Part shown: positions 51,817-60,906 of the stretch, one piece after another
Position numbering within the stretch: position 1 is the first letter of the stretch
How the letters are laid out: each line of letters opens with the position of its first letter
NCBI RefSeq assembly: GCF_900461525.1
Contig: NZ_UGOD01000001.1
Location: forward strand, 837,001 to 901,000
Reading direction: 5' to 3'
DNA: 64,000 nt
From: Legionella busanensis
GTDB taxonomy: Bacteria; Pseudomonadota; Gammaproteobacteria; Legionellales; Legionellaceae
Notes under the pieces: model-generated
Database searches by the model: none
Seen by the model: the letters and a program-made list of their open reading frames with translations, nothing else
What the model was told of the DNA's origin: nothing
Program-made: the position numbers and the translations under genes

Positions 51817-53313
51817 ATGATTAGATTAATAAAGCAGTGTTTAATTTATTGCACAATATTTTCTTTTTCGATCCTACAAGTATATGCGGATTCTGATGTT
51901 ATATCCTTGTTTCCTATCGAACATTATGATCAAAATATTTCCTCCTGGATTAAGCCTTCTAATCCTAATTACGATAAACCCTTATTAAGCCAAAATATAC
52001 AAAAGCAGCGTATGAAGCAATTTTATGAGCATAGTTTTGGCGAAATGTCTCCTTGGAGCGCTACTTTTGTAAATCAAATATTACAGCAAACAGCGCCTTA
52101 TAATATAAAGGGATATGTTAAAAATTTAATGGATGAATTTAATAATGAAGGTAAGGATAGTAATCACATTGGTTATGGCGAAAATTTTAGACCCTATACC
52201 AGCAAATGGGTAACTAAAATTGCGCAAAATATTGATTTAGATCAATTAGATAATTTAACTTATCACAGTAATAATCGCGGTATTGCTATTGATAATTTAT
52301 ATGCACGTTCTCTACCAACTAATGATGTCTACTTTTATCATCATAAAATTCCCGGTCAAGGATACCCTTTCGATAACTTACAACAATCGGCTCTTTGGGC
52401 AGGAACACCCGTTTATATTTTAGCGCAGAGTAAAGATGGCGCTTGGTTATTAATCCTTACGCCTGAGTACATTGCTTGGGTTAACAGTAAAGGGATTGCT
52501 CGTACAAATAATGATTTTGTGACTAAATGGCAAGCAGCAGCTCAAAATAAAATGGCTGCTATCATCCGTCCTGATACACAACTTTTAAATGAAAAAAGAC
52601 AATTTTTGTTAACTAGTTATCCTGGTGCGGTTTTTCCTGCTCATCAGGACAAGAACACCTTGCGTTTATTAGTACCGGTTGCTAATACTAAGCGCCAGGC
52701 ATTAATTAAAGAAGCAACAGTTACAAGTAAACAGGCAGTTATTATGCCGCTTGTTGCAACGCCACATAATTTTACCAAAGTAATGACTAACCTTATTGGC
52801 AGACCTTATGGCTGGGGCGGCCTTTATTTTTATAATGACTGCTCAGCTGAATTAAAAAATCTATTTGTGCCATTCGGCATCTGGTTGCCACGTCATTCTT
52901 CGCAGCAAATTCAAATGGGTAGGCAAGTAGATTTAAGCCTTTTACCCGCAAAAGATAGGTTAGATTTCCTTGCAGCTCAGGGTAAGCCTTTCATGACTAT
53001 TGTTTATGTGGGCGGCCATGTGGTTTTATACATTGGGACATTGCCTAATCCCAATAACCCATCTGTATCTATGATAATGACCTATCAAAATATATGGGGA
53101 TTAACACCGCACTTAGGCGATAGACGTGATGTCATTGGTGGTTCAGTATTATTCCCACTACTTTTGGCATATCCAGAAGATCCAAACTTAATATCTCAAG
53201 CGGGCAAACCGTATTTTCAAATAGCCTATCTTGATGAAATGCCTAATTTATCTACAGAATTTAATAAAATTGATATCAAAACTCTAATGACTGCGAAAGT
53301 AAAACAATATTAG
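51817..53313 (+). CDS. Secreted SH3-domain NlpC/P60 cell-wall hydrolase
   Basis: 498 residues. Signal peptide (MIRLIKQCLIYCTIFSFSILQVYADS). Two SH3b-type regions (about 150-300; DNLYARSLPTND, AWLLILTPEYIAWVN), then a C40 peptidase domain: IGRPYGWGGLYFYNDCSAELKNLF with catalytic Cys342, and GGHVVLYIG with His401. Such enzymes cleave peptidoglycan stem peptides (gamma-D-Glu-DAP). It lies 41 bases after the PilX-like gene on the same strand, possibly in one transcript. Usual length for this SH3b1/NlpC class. Confidence 0.88.
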   Translation: MIRLIKQCLIYCTIFSFSILQVYADSDVISLFPIEHYDQNISSWIKPSNPNYDKPLLSQNIQKQRMKQFYEHSFGEMSPWSATFVNQILQQTAPYNIKGYVKNLMDEFNNEGKDSNHIGYGENFRPYTSKWVTKIAQNIDLDQLDNLTYHSNNRGIAIDNLYARSLPTNDVYFYHHKIPGQGYPFDNLQQSALWAGTPVYILAQSKDGAWLLILTPEYIAWVNSKGIARTNNDFVTKWQAAAQNKMAAIIRPDTQLLNEKRQFLLTSYPGAVFPAHQDKNTLRLLVPVANTKRQALIKEATVTSKQAVIMPLVATPHNFTKVMTNLIGRPYGWGGLYFYNDCSAELKNLFVPFGIWLPRHSSQQIQMGRQVDLSLLPAKDRLDFLAAQGKPFMTIVYVGGHVVLYIGTLPNPNNPSVSMIMTYQNIWGLTPHLGDRRDVIGGSVLFPLLLAYPEDPNLISQAGKPYFQIAYLDEMPNLSTEFNKIDIKTLMTAKVKQY

Positions 53314-53357
53314 AGATTATTGGCAAAATCTCAATGATCCGGTTAACTCCATATGTA

Positions 53358-53378
53358 TGTTGGGCCCCGGGCCCAACA
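53358..53378. repeat. Short GC-rich palindrome
   Basis: TGTTGGGCCC, C, GGGCCCAACA: perfect 10-bp arms around one base, 45 bases past the NlpC/P60 stop. It may terminate that transcript; its ends resemble the GTTGGGC arm of the MITE at 57611. Confidence 0.5.
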
Positions 53379-53591
53379 ATTGTCCGTTATTATTAATTCT
53401 AAGCGTAGGCCAATCTCGATTCTCACCATTTTAAGTAAGAAAAACTATAAAGAACGTCATTCTTTTATTGACTATGGTTTAATCTCTAATCATTCAGGAG
53501 TGGTATAAATATTGCTATAAATATAGTATTCACTAAGGTAGCGTAAATAAATTTTATGATACGTTAAGCTTACTTAAGTAGGGATTAACTT

Positions 53592-54587
53592 ATGAATCGT
53601 GAACAATTGGCTGAGTTTCCATATTGGCCCCATTTGATCACGTTGATCATTATTGCGTTAGCTTTTTTAGGCTATCGTTATTTTGCCTACTACGATACTC
53701 GTTCAAATGATTCCTATGTTTCCGCTAACGTGATTAATATGGCTTCGTTAGTGTCAGGGCCTATCAGTGTTTTATATGTACAAGAAAATCAATCAGTAAA
53801 AAAAGGTGATAAACTTATTGAGATTGATCCAAGGCCCTATCTTTATGCCCTAAATAAAGCAAGAGCGTCTCTTAATTTAGCTAAAATTCATTATGAGAAT
53901 AAAAAGTTAGCAATAAAAATTGCTGAAGAAAAATTAAAACAAAGACAAGCTTTTTTAAGTTTAAGTCAAGATTATTTCAAACGCTTTAGTAAATTAACAA
54001 AAGAAGGCGCATTGGCAGAAATTCAGTTAGTGAATGTAATTGCGCAAATAAAAGAACATGAAGCAACGGTGTTAGCTGCAGCCCATAATCTTAGAATTGC
54101 TAGACAAAATTTTGATGATAATGAAGTTAAAGCAGCCCAAGCTATTTATGACAAAGCCCTATATTTATACCGAAACACAACCATTGTTGCACCCACAGAT
54201 GGTCTTATAACTAATTTTAACCTTCGGGTAGGGCAGTATATAAAAACAGGAGAGTGGTTATTCGCTTTTATTGATACGCAGCAATGGTGGGTCGAAACGC
54301 GTTATCGTGAGACTGCGATAAGGCTAATTAAACCGGGTGATAAAGCTAAAATTTGGCTAGATATGTATCCTGGAAAAACTTTTCATGGACATGTGAAAAG
54401 TATTGGTTGGGGTATTAATCGGGTTCAGTCTCAAGGTGTTGCGCCTTCTTCTTTAGTGTATATGGAACCTACCGAAGATTGGATTCGAATAGCTCAGCGA
54501 TTTCCAGTGCGTATTTATATAGATGACATAAGTCCTGATTACCCATTGCGAATTGGTGCCAGCGCAACAACGGTGACTTATCGATGA
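53592..54587 (+). CDS. HlyD-family membrane fusion protein (AaeA/EmrA-like)
   Basis: 331 residues. Short cytoplasmic N-terminus, membrane anchor (about 14-30), lipoyl-like half SGPISVLYVQENQSVKKGDKLIEIDPRPY, a long alpha hairpin, the second lipoyl half IVAPTDGLITNFNLRVGQYIKTGEWLF, and a beta-barrel domain. Acts as periplasmic adaptor for the FUSC-type exporter encoded immediately downstream (4-nt overlap). The pair resembles aromatic carboxylic acid efflux system AaeAB; no AaeX or LysR regulator is next to it. Confidence 0.88.
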   Translation: MNREQLAEFPYWPHLITLIIIALAFLGYRYFAYYDTRSNDSYVSANVINMASLVSGPISVLYVQENQSVKKGDKLIEIDPRPYLYALNKARASLNLAKIHYENKKLAIKIAEEKLKQRQAFLSLSQDYFKRFSKLTKEGALAEIQLVNVIAQIKEHEATVLAAAHNLRIARQNFDDNEVKAAQAIYDKALYLYRNTTIVAPTDGLITNFNLRVGQYIKTGEWLFAFIDTQQWWVETRYRETAIRLIKPGDKAKIWLDMYPGKTFHGHVKSIGWGINRVQSQGVAPSSLVYMEPTEDWIRIAQRFPVRIYIDDISPDYPLRIGASATTVTYR

Positions 54588-56665
54588 ATAGGGTCGATTT
54601 TTTAAAACAATTTTGGCCACGTTCCTTAGAAAATCGAGCTGCCTTGCGTACTGCCGTAGGCATTGTCATAGCTGTTGTAATTTCTTATGCACTGCATTTT
54701 GAAAAGCCTTATTGGGCAGGCATGACAGTAGCAATGGTAGCTAATATTTATACAGGTAGTGTTATTGATAAAGCAATAATGCGTTTATTAGGAACATTTA
54801 TTGGCGTTTGGGCAGGATTTTATCTTGCTCACTTTATCGTAAATAGTTTCTTGCTTTATTTCGTAATTAATTTTTTTATTCTTGCTGCCGCAACCTATTA
54901 TTACAATTTTAGTCGTTACGCCTATGCCTATTTATTAGGAGGTATTGGTGCATTTTTTGTTGTAGGCCAGCTCGCTATGGACCCACAATCAACGTTTGAT
55001 ATTGCCATTTGGCGACCGGTTGAAATAGGGTTAGGGGTTATTGTTTCAGCTGTCGTTGCTCTATTTATTTTTCCAAATAGCTTAGGCAGTGATGTTGCTA
55101 AGGAAATAACCGCACTTTTTACTGCTATTGATTCGCTACTTAATAAAGTCGGTAGTTTGTATAAAGCATCTGATAAAGAACTCTCTTTAGAGTTTCGGCA
55201 GGAAAATATTAAAGTAAAAAAGAAGATACGTAAGACATCAGAATTAATTAGTTTTATGCATAGAGAATTTGATAATGATAAAAATAGAATTGATCAATTT
55301 CGTTTTTTTACAGCGTCTCTTGCCGATTTAAGACAAGCTATTGATTATTTTAATTCTCTAAGTGTAAGAAGTGAAAAAATAATCAGTGCAAATTTAATTA
55401 ATTTAACAGACAGTTTATTTGCAACAGCTAGGCGTGATCTTGTGCATTTACATCAAGCCTTTATAGAAAGGAATGAAAAAGTTTCTTTAAAATTACCTAA
55501 ATTAATTTTTAAGCTTGAAAATTTAGGCACATTAACAACTAAAGAAGAACTAGCAATTATTCATTTTTTTCGACAAATAAATACCGCTCTTCTTGATTCA
55601 CAAAAGTCGTTATCAGGTATAAGTAAGCAGGGTCAGCCAACTAAACTAGTTAGTAATGAGCAGCAATTGCGTAATGATCCAGATGTTTTAATGCATAGTA
55701 TAAAGGTAGGTTTAACAGCTTTAGTTGCATTAGCTTTATGGATGATAAGTGATTGGCCGGGTGGTTTGGCAGGTATTATTAGTAGTATTGTTATTTCAGT
55801 AAAAAGGAATTTATTTGAAATGAAAAATACCAGTATCTTGCGTTTTTTAGGTGCTTTAACTGGTGGCGGTATTACAATTTCAATTATGTATTGGCTACCT
55901 TTAAACTTTTATCTTTTGATCATGATTATTTTTCTTTGCGGTTGGGGATTTAGCTATCTTTACTTTAAATCTCCAGCTTATTCGTATTTAGGATTACAAG
56001 CGAATGTGGCCGTGCTAATCACGTTAGCACAAGCCGGTGGTCCGCCTGTTGAAGTAGCAGCACCTTTAGAAAGGCTAGCCGGGGTAATTATGGGAATTAT
56101 AGCCAGTTTTATTGTAGGGAATTTAATTTGGCGTACAGATTTAATGGCTATGTTACAAAGGCAACTTAAGAAATTAAAAAAATATTTGTTTCATAATTGT
56201 GTAACAATTTTAACATTACGGACACACGGTGTTTTATATGATTTAATTAGCTTGTTCTGGTTATGCCGTAGTCTAGTCGATACCTTATCTAATGAAACTT
56301 TGCGTGCCGAAAAACAGGTCAAATTAGCTAACTATATAGATACTTTTAAGTCAGCAGTGTTATTGCAGATGTCCTTAAAAAATATATTAAATACTATTAA
56401 TCAAGATCTAGCTGAACAAACAGCAGCTAAATTCGACCTAAATTTGGTGCCCCTTGAGCAAGCGGTCGCTGCTTTATATCAAGACCCTACCACTGTAAAA
56501 AATACTGATATAAAAATGCAATTAGAAGAAGCTATAACGACTGTGTTAGCCAGTAAAAATAAAGAAACGCTTTCCGTCACTGAAGAAGAAAATTTAGTTG
56601 CTTATTTACATGCACTAATTCGTTTAGTCGAAATTAGAAAAAATTTACATGCTGAAAGCTTGTAA
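54584..56665 (+). CDS. FUSC-family inner-membrane efflux protein (AaeB-like)
   Basis: 693 residues. Two FUSC modules: an N-terminal block of about 6 membrane segments starting ALRTAVGIVIAVVISYALHFEKPYWAGMTVAMV, a cytoplasmic helical region of ~200 residues, then a second membrane block (KVGLTALVALALWMISDWPGGLAGIISSIVIS) and a C-terminal cytoplasmic domain. This duplicated layout is that of AaeB and YccS-type proteins. Export of aromatic acids is the family prototype; substrate here unknown. Confidence 0.87.
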   Translation: MNRVDFLKQFWPRSLENRAALRTAVGIVIAVVISYALHFEKPYWAGMTVAMVANIYTGSVIDKAIMRLLGTFIGVWAGFYLAHFIVNSFLLYFVINFFILAAATYYYNFSRYAYAYLLGGIGAFFVVGQLAMDPQSTFDIAIWRPVEIGLGVIVSAVVALFIFPNSLGSDVAKEITALFTAIDSLLNKVGSLYKASDKELSLEFRQENIKVKKKIRKTSELISFMHREFDNDKNRIDQFRFFTASLADLRQAIDYFNSLSVRSEKIISANLINLTDSLFATARRDLVHLHQAFIERNEKVSLKLPKLIFKLENLGTLTTKEELAIIHFFRQINTALLDSQKSLSGISKQGQPTKLVSNEQQLRNDPDVLMHSIKVGLTALVALALWMISDWPGGLAGIISSIVISVKRNLFEMKNTSILRFLGALTGGGITISIMYWLPLNFYLLIMIIFLCGWGFSYLYFKSPAYSYLGLQANVAVLITLAQAGGPPVEVAAPLERLAGVIMGIIASFIVGNLIWRTDLMAMLQRQLKKLKKYLFHNCVTILTLRTHGVLYDLISLFWLCRSLVDTLSNETLRAEKQVKLANYIDTFKSAVLLQMSLKNILNTINQDLAEQTAAKFDLNLVPLEQAVAALYQDPTTVKNTDIKMQLEEAITTVLASKNKETLSVTEEENLVAYLHALIRLVEIRKNLHAESL

Positions 56666-56682
56666 TGAAGATTTTAAATTAT

Positions 56683-57516
56683 TTAATGCCACTCCACTAA
56701 TCCTTTAGGCTTTTGTAGCCAATTTGAGTCAGGATATGGAAAAGCTGCATCAATCACATGTAAAGTGTAAGCATGTCTAGAATTAGGCGACAAATTAGCA
56801 TTACTTTTATGAGGTAGGCGACCATGTAATAAAATGACACTACCTTGTTCAACTTCTAAAGGAATACAGTTTTCTTCTTGCCAAATTAGCCGATGATAGT
56901 TTTCAAAATAAATTTCATTGCCTTTACGAATCATCCGCTTACTTAAAGGTGTTGAAGTTGGGCTTGGAATCACTTCAAGACATCCATTATTTATAGTGGC
57001 GTCTTCTAGTGCAAACCAAAAACCTAAAATTTCACTGTTTTCTGCATGTAAATAAGTACTATCTTGATGTAAATTAACTTCGGCACCAATATTAGGTTGT
57101 TTAAATATATACATAGATTGCAACAAACTTGGTTTTTGAAAATTAAGCTGATGACAGATTTTCTTTAATCTTAAATCGTAAGAATGTTCTTTAAAAACGG
57201 GATCTAAATCATGTAAAGCATGACCAATTTTATTGAGAGATTTTTCTAAAGGCTGTTTTAACTGACCATCAGTGTTAAAAGAATCAGGTTCAAAAAAGAA
57301 ATGAATTTTATCACCCGAATTTAAAAAATATTGTGTTTGTGCATGTTCATTAGTTTGGGTCGAAAAAATAGTGGTAGGGATTTCATGTTGTTGCTTAGTT
57401 AAAATCCAATGAATACGCTCTTTTAACGTTTCACAAATTGCTTGCGAGAAAAAGTTATTAATGACTAAGTAACCATTGTCGTTAAAAAATTCGATTTGCG
57501 AGCTAGATAAATCCAT
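56683..57516 (-). CDS. Phytanoyl-CoA dioxygenase (PhyH) family protein
   Basis: 277 residues. Fe(II)/2-oxoglutarate-oxygenase fold: N-terminal FFNDNGYLVINNFFS, iron ligands His150 and Asp152 (NLHQDSTYLH) with the distal His at 231 or 236 (LLHGRLPHKSNANLS), and Arg247 for 2-oxoglutarate (NSRHAYTLH). The segment VEQGSVILLHGRLPHKS is typical of PhyH proteins. Substrate unknown; members hydroxylate fatty-acyl CoAs and small metabolites. It converges on the FUSC gene with 17 bases between. Confidence 0.87.
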   Translation of the reverse strand: MDLSSSQIEFFNDNGYLVINNFFSQAICETLKERIHWILTKQQHEIPTTIFSTQTNEHAQTQYFLNSGDKIHFFFEPDSFNTDGQLKQPLEKSLNKIGHALHDLDPVFKEHSYDLRLKKICHQLNFQKPSLLQSMYIFKQPNIGAEVNLHQDSTYLHAENSEILGFWFALEDATINNGCLEVIPSPTSTPLSKRMIRKGNEIYFENYHRLIWQEENCIPLEVEQGSVILLHGRLPHKSNANLSPNSRHAYTLHVIDAAFPYPDSNWLQKPKGLVEWH

Positions 57517-57610
57517 TTTTACAACCTAAATAGTAATAAAGTGCTTTATCATAATCAGCGAAAATTTTTTTAGCAATACTCCATAACGTCTCTAAAGTTT
57601 TTTACATATC

Positions 57611-57732
57611 AGCCAACCAATGGTAGGTTGGGCTAAACGAAGTGCAGCCCAATAAATTATAAAGATGCTATATACCTTATAATTAAAAATGTTGGGCTAC
57701 GCTATGCTTAGCCCAACCTACTTATGTTGGCT
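57611..57732. repeat. MITE-like inverted-repeat element
   Basis: Left arm 57623-57652 (GTAGGTTGGGCTAA...AGCCCAA) pairs with right arm 57691-57721 (TTGGGCTA...TTAGCCCAACCTAC); outer AGCCAAC (57611) pairs with GTTGGCT (57726-57732). Non-coding centre of ~38 bases, AT-rich. The GTAGGTTGGGCT-type end is a widespread small repeat in Gram-negative genomes. Each arm is also internally palindromic (TTGGGCTA...AGCCCAA). Confidence 0.7.
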
Positions 57733-57774
57733 CTATGCTACAATATGGCCAATGTGATTTATTGTTACCAGTTC

Positions 57775-58953
57775 ATGATTAAAGTTGATGTTATTATTGT
57801 AGGGGCAGGCGCTGCTGGCATGATGTGCGCGATTGAGGCAGGAGCACGTGGTAGGCAGGTTTTAATTCTTGATAAAAGCAATAAGCCTGGTAAAAAGATT
57901 TTAATGTCAGGCGGGGGACGGTGTAATTTTACTAATTTATATGCCAGTCCAGACCAGTTTATTTCGCATAACCCACACTTTTGTAAGTCAGCTTTAAGCC
58001 GCTATACCCAATGGGATTTTATTGAACTTGTTAAACGCCATAAAATTGCTTTTTATGAAAAAACACAAGGACAGTTATTTTGTGAGGAAAAATCACAACA
58101 AATTGTTGATATGCTACTAGCGGAATGTAAAAAAAATAAAGTAACTATTCAATTAAATCATTCTATTCAGTCAATCAGTAAAAAAGATAAGCAATTCATT
58201 GTTCAATGTCAGCACGCTACTTATCAAAGTGATTCTTTAGTGATTGCAAGTGGCGGGCTCTCAATTCCTACTTTAGGAGCCAGTCCGTTTGGCTACCAAC
58301 TGGCAGCGCAGTTTGGGTTACAGGTATATCCAACCCGGGCAGGCTTAGTACCCTTTACCTTACATGATAAAGATAAAGAGCAGTTATCCGCATTAACTGG
58401 AAATTCTCTTGATGGATCTGTGAGTTGCAATGATATATCATTTCAAGAAAAGGTGCTTTTCACTCACCGTGGATTAAGCGGGCCTGCTATATTACAAATT
58501 TCATCTTATTGGTTACCAGGTCAGCCTATTTTTATTAAATTTCTACCTGAACTTGATCTATATCAGGAATTGCTTCAAGCACAAATTTCATCTCCCGATA
58601 GTTATTTAAAAACGATATTAGGCAATTATACCGCCAAACGTATTTTGGACGTACTCTATAATAATTACCCCATAGATAAACCCATTAAGCAATTTAGCTC
58701 TAAACAATTACAAGACATTGCGCAAGTTTTGCAAAACTGGTCTATCAAACCGAATGCCACAGAAGGTTATCGTACGGCAGAAGTGACTTTAGGCGGCGTA
58801 GATTGCAATGAACTCTCTTCACAAACTTTTGAAACCAAAAAAGTACCCGGCTTGTTTTTTATTGGCGAAGTTTTAGACGTAACAGGTTGGCTCGGGGGAT
58901 ATAATTTTCAATGGGCCTGGTCTTCAGGGTGGGCAGCGGGGCAGGTTGTGTAG
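57775..58953 (+). CDS. YhiN/HI0933-family FAD-dependent oxidoreductase
   Basis: 392 residues from ATG 57775 (the frame is open from inside the adjacent repeat element; the family begins VDVIIVGAGAAGMMCAIEAGARG). Motifs: dinucleotide site GAGAAG, GKKILMSGGGRCNFTN, ASGGLSIPTLGASPFGYQLAAQFG, FTHRGLSGPAILQISSYW, and the end GEVLDVTGWLGGYNFQWAWSSG. This is the conserved HI0933-like flavoprotein family of unknown substrate. The element at 57611-57732 lies directly upstream. Confidence 0.92.
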   Translation: MIKVDVIIVGAGAAGMMCAIEAGARGRQVLILDKSNKPGKKILMSGGGRCNFTNLYASPDQFISHNPHFCKSALSRYTQWDFIELVKRHKIAFYEKTQGQLFCEEKSQQIVDMLLAECKKNKVTIQLNHSIQSISKKDKQFIVQCQHATYQSDSLVIASGGLSIPTLGASPFGYQLAAQFGLQVYPTRAGLVPFTLHDKDKEQLSALTGNSLDGSVSCNDISFQEKVLFTHRGLSGPAILQISSYWLPGQPIFIKFLPELDLYQELLQAQISSPDSYLKTILGNYTAKRILDVLYNNYPIDKPIKQFSSKQLQDIAQVLQNWSIKPNATEGYRTAEVTLGGVDCNELSSQTFETKKVPGLFFIGEVLDVTGWLGGYNFQWAWSSGWAAGQVV

Positions 58954-59091
58954 AAAACAAAAGTTTGCTTTCTCAGAAGTACTAATCATCTATCTAGGCA
59001 TTATAATTGTAGTGAATATTTAGAAAACCTATCTTTAATGCTTATATGAGGGCTAATGCTTATATACATTAGCCTTTCTGTGGAGAAATTT

Positions 59092-59991
59092 CTAACGCTC
59101 AAAAGTCGCTACAGAATAAGTCTCTGCCGTATAATAAGGTTCTTCATCAACTTGATAGTCTTTGGCAAGCGCTGCTGCTGTTTTATGGTCAATACAGTGT
59201 ATGCCTAGCTCTTCGCAGATAGAGACTATTTCTTCTGGTGCAAAAAAAGCTTTAAAGGGAGATTTCTTGCTTGCAAATTCATCTAGCGTTTTTTCTAAAC
59301 AGTTTTCATTAGCAGCTGAATCTAATGTCTTTGTTTTAGTTTGCATTAGAGCATGCATATAATCAAAAGTAATAATTAAGTGGTTGAATTGATTAGCTAA
59401 ATTTTTAAGGATTTGAATGACTTCTTCTTTCTCAAGATAAAAGGTATTGCCTTCCCAAAGAATTAGGGTTGGTTTGTTAAAGTCAATATCATTATTTTTT
59501 AATGCTTCAATCAAATTACCTTTAACATAATCAAGACCAATATAAGTAGCATTTTTGTTGACATGATTTTCAGCAAAAATTTCCTCTTTGCATTTTAAAA
59601 TAGAGGGTTGATCAATTTCAAAAAAGCGAGCGCTAAACTGCTGTGTATATTTCGCTTTTCGTGTGGCTAGTGTATCAAAACCGCTGCCTAAAATAATAAT
59701 TTGTTTAACGTCTTTGTGTTTTACGGCATCAGAAATAGTTCGCCTAAAAAAGCGTGTTCTTGTGGCAAGCGGGAGCCACATGCGTTTATCTAAGCGTTCT
59801 TTGGCCTCTTTTTCAATCTCTTCATTAACAAACTTTGCCATTTCAGCATCTTTAAAAAGATCTTTATCTCTACTACCTTGTTTTTGGGTTAATGTGGGCC
59901 AATTTTCTTTTTTCTTAGCTTCATCTTTCCAGTAATTGGCTAACAGGGCCGTAGTAGCAACGTTATAGTCATTTAAAATTTTTTTAAGCAT
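59092..59991 (-). CDS. SAM-dependent methyltransferase, LCMT (leucine carboxyl methyltransferase-like) family
   Basis: 299 residues from ATG 59991, which follows AAAGAGAG; an upstream in-frame ATG at 60066 lies inside the hydrolase gene. Motif I QIIILGSGFDTLATRKA, acidic EIDQPSILKCKEE, then TLILWEGNTFYLEKEEVIQILK: the pattern of the LCMT/PpmA group, which methylates small carboxylates or hydroxyls in natural-product pathways. It lies 14 bases downstream of the alpha/beta hydrolase gene, same strand, and so is probably cotranscribed. Confidence 0.82.
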   Translation of the reverse strand: MLKKILNDYNVATTALLANYWKDEAKKKENWPTLTQKQGSRDKDLFKDAEMAKFVNEEIEKEAKERLDKRMWLPLATRTRFFRRTISDAVKHKDVKQIIILGSGFDTLATRKAKYTQQFSARFFEIDQPSILKCKEEIFAENHVNKNATYIGLDYVKGNLIEALKNNDIDFNKPTLILWEGNTFYLEKEEVIQILKNLANQFNHLIITFDYMHALMQTKTKTLDSAANENCLEKTLDEFASKKSPFKAFFAPEEIVSICEELGIHCIDHKTAAALAKDYQVDEEPYYTAETYSVATFER

Positions 59992-60004
59992 AAATAAACT
60001 CTCT

Positions 60005-60721
60005 TTATTGTAATAATGCATCAATAATCTGATTGGTACCGGAATAATAAGCAGCGTGATCTGCATCTAAATAAATAATACGGTCAGTAACTATTTTGCT
60101 CATGCGTAATTGATCACTTAAAAGAAGAGCCTGGTCATAACGGCAAACTAAGGCGCGCTTAGCAAGCTTGGCAAAGTGTTGGCCTACCTTAACAGATTCT
60201 ATTAAAGGTTTTAACGGTTCAGGCTGAATTTTAGATAATGCTGTTTGCGCCTCTACCAAACTACATTGATTAAAAAAGACATTTACTAGATTTTCAGTGC
60301 ATTTAAGACAAATCGTTTGGTAATCTTCATTAATAATGAGGTAAGGCGTTAAGTTGTTTGACTCGGAAGCTTGTGCAATTGAGAATAACGATTGCTCCCC
60401 TTGAGGGATATAAGCTGCCACAAAAATAAGTTCACGGATAGTTTCAGGTATGGCTTCAGCAACTTCTGAAATAATGAGTCCTGCCATACTATGGCCAACT
60501 AGTGTGACTTGCTCAGATTGTTCTTTTATAAGCTCAATAAGATATAAGATATAATCTTGCATGCCTATATTATTACGATTGTTCACATTTATTTGACGTC
60601 CAGGTAAATTAGGCGTTAGAACTTTATGTCCTTTTAAAGCAAGTGCTCTAGCTATATATTCCCAACACCATGCAGCATGCCAAGCGCCATGAACTAAAAT
60701 AAAGGTGCGATAATTCTGCAT
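60005..60721 (-). CDS. Alpha/beta hydrolase, methylesterase/MES-like
   Basis: 238 residues. Oxyanion-hole VHGAWHAAWCWEYIA, nucleophile Ser in LVGHSMAGLIISE, acid Asp in LVCRYDQALLLS, and His in DADHAAYYSG. The HGAWH and GHSMAG combination resembles salicylate/methyl-ester hydrolases (plant MES type) and hydroxynitrile lyases. First gene of a pair with the methyltransferase; divergent from the monooxygenase gene, 185 bases between. Substrate unknown. Confidence 0.85.
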   Translation of the reverse strand: MQNYRTFILVHGAWHAAWCWEYIARALALKGHKVLTPNLPGRQINVNNRNNIGMQDYILYLIELIKEQSEQVTLVGHSMAGLIISEVAEAIPETIRELIFVAAYIPQGEQSLFSIAQASESNNLTPYLIINEDYQTICLKCTENLVNVFFNQCSLVEAQTALSKIQPEPLKPLIESVKVGQHFAKLAKRALVCRYDQALLLSDQLRMSKIVTDRIIYLDADHAAYYSGTNQIIDALLQ

Positions 60722-60831
60722 AAAACTTCGTAAACAAAAATTATTTTATGGAAAAGATTAAAAATTAGTTAAATAGTCATTTTATAATCTAACTTAGTAG
60801 TCTGTTGACTTTATTCAATTTAAGCAATGAA

Positions 60832-60849
60832 ATCAAATAAAAATTTGAT
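60832..60849. promoter_or_regulatory. Candidate operator palindrome in the divergent intergenic region
   Basis: Perfect 7-bp arms ATCAAAT / ATTTGAT around AAAA. It lies just past a weak promoter for the monooxygenase (TTGACT at 60805, 17 nt, TGAAAT). AT-rich, so a chance occurrence is possible; no regulator gene is adjacent. Confidence 0.3.
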
Positions 60850-60906
60850 GATTTTAAGTACAGTCTATATTTAAATATAAATAATTAAAATACTGGAGCT
60901 AATTGC

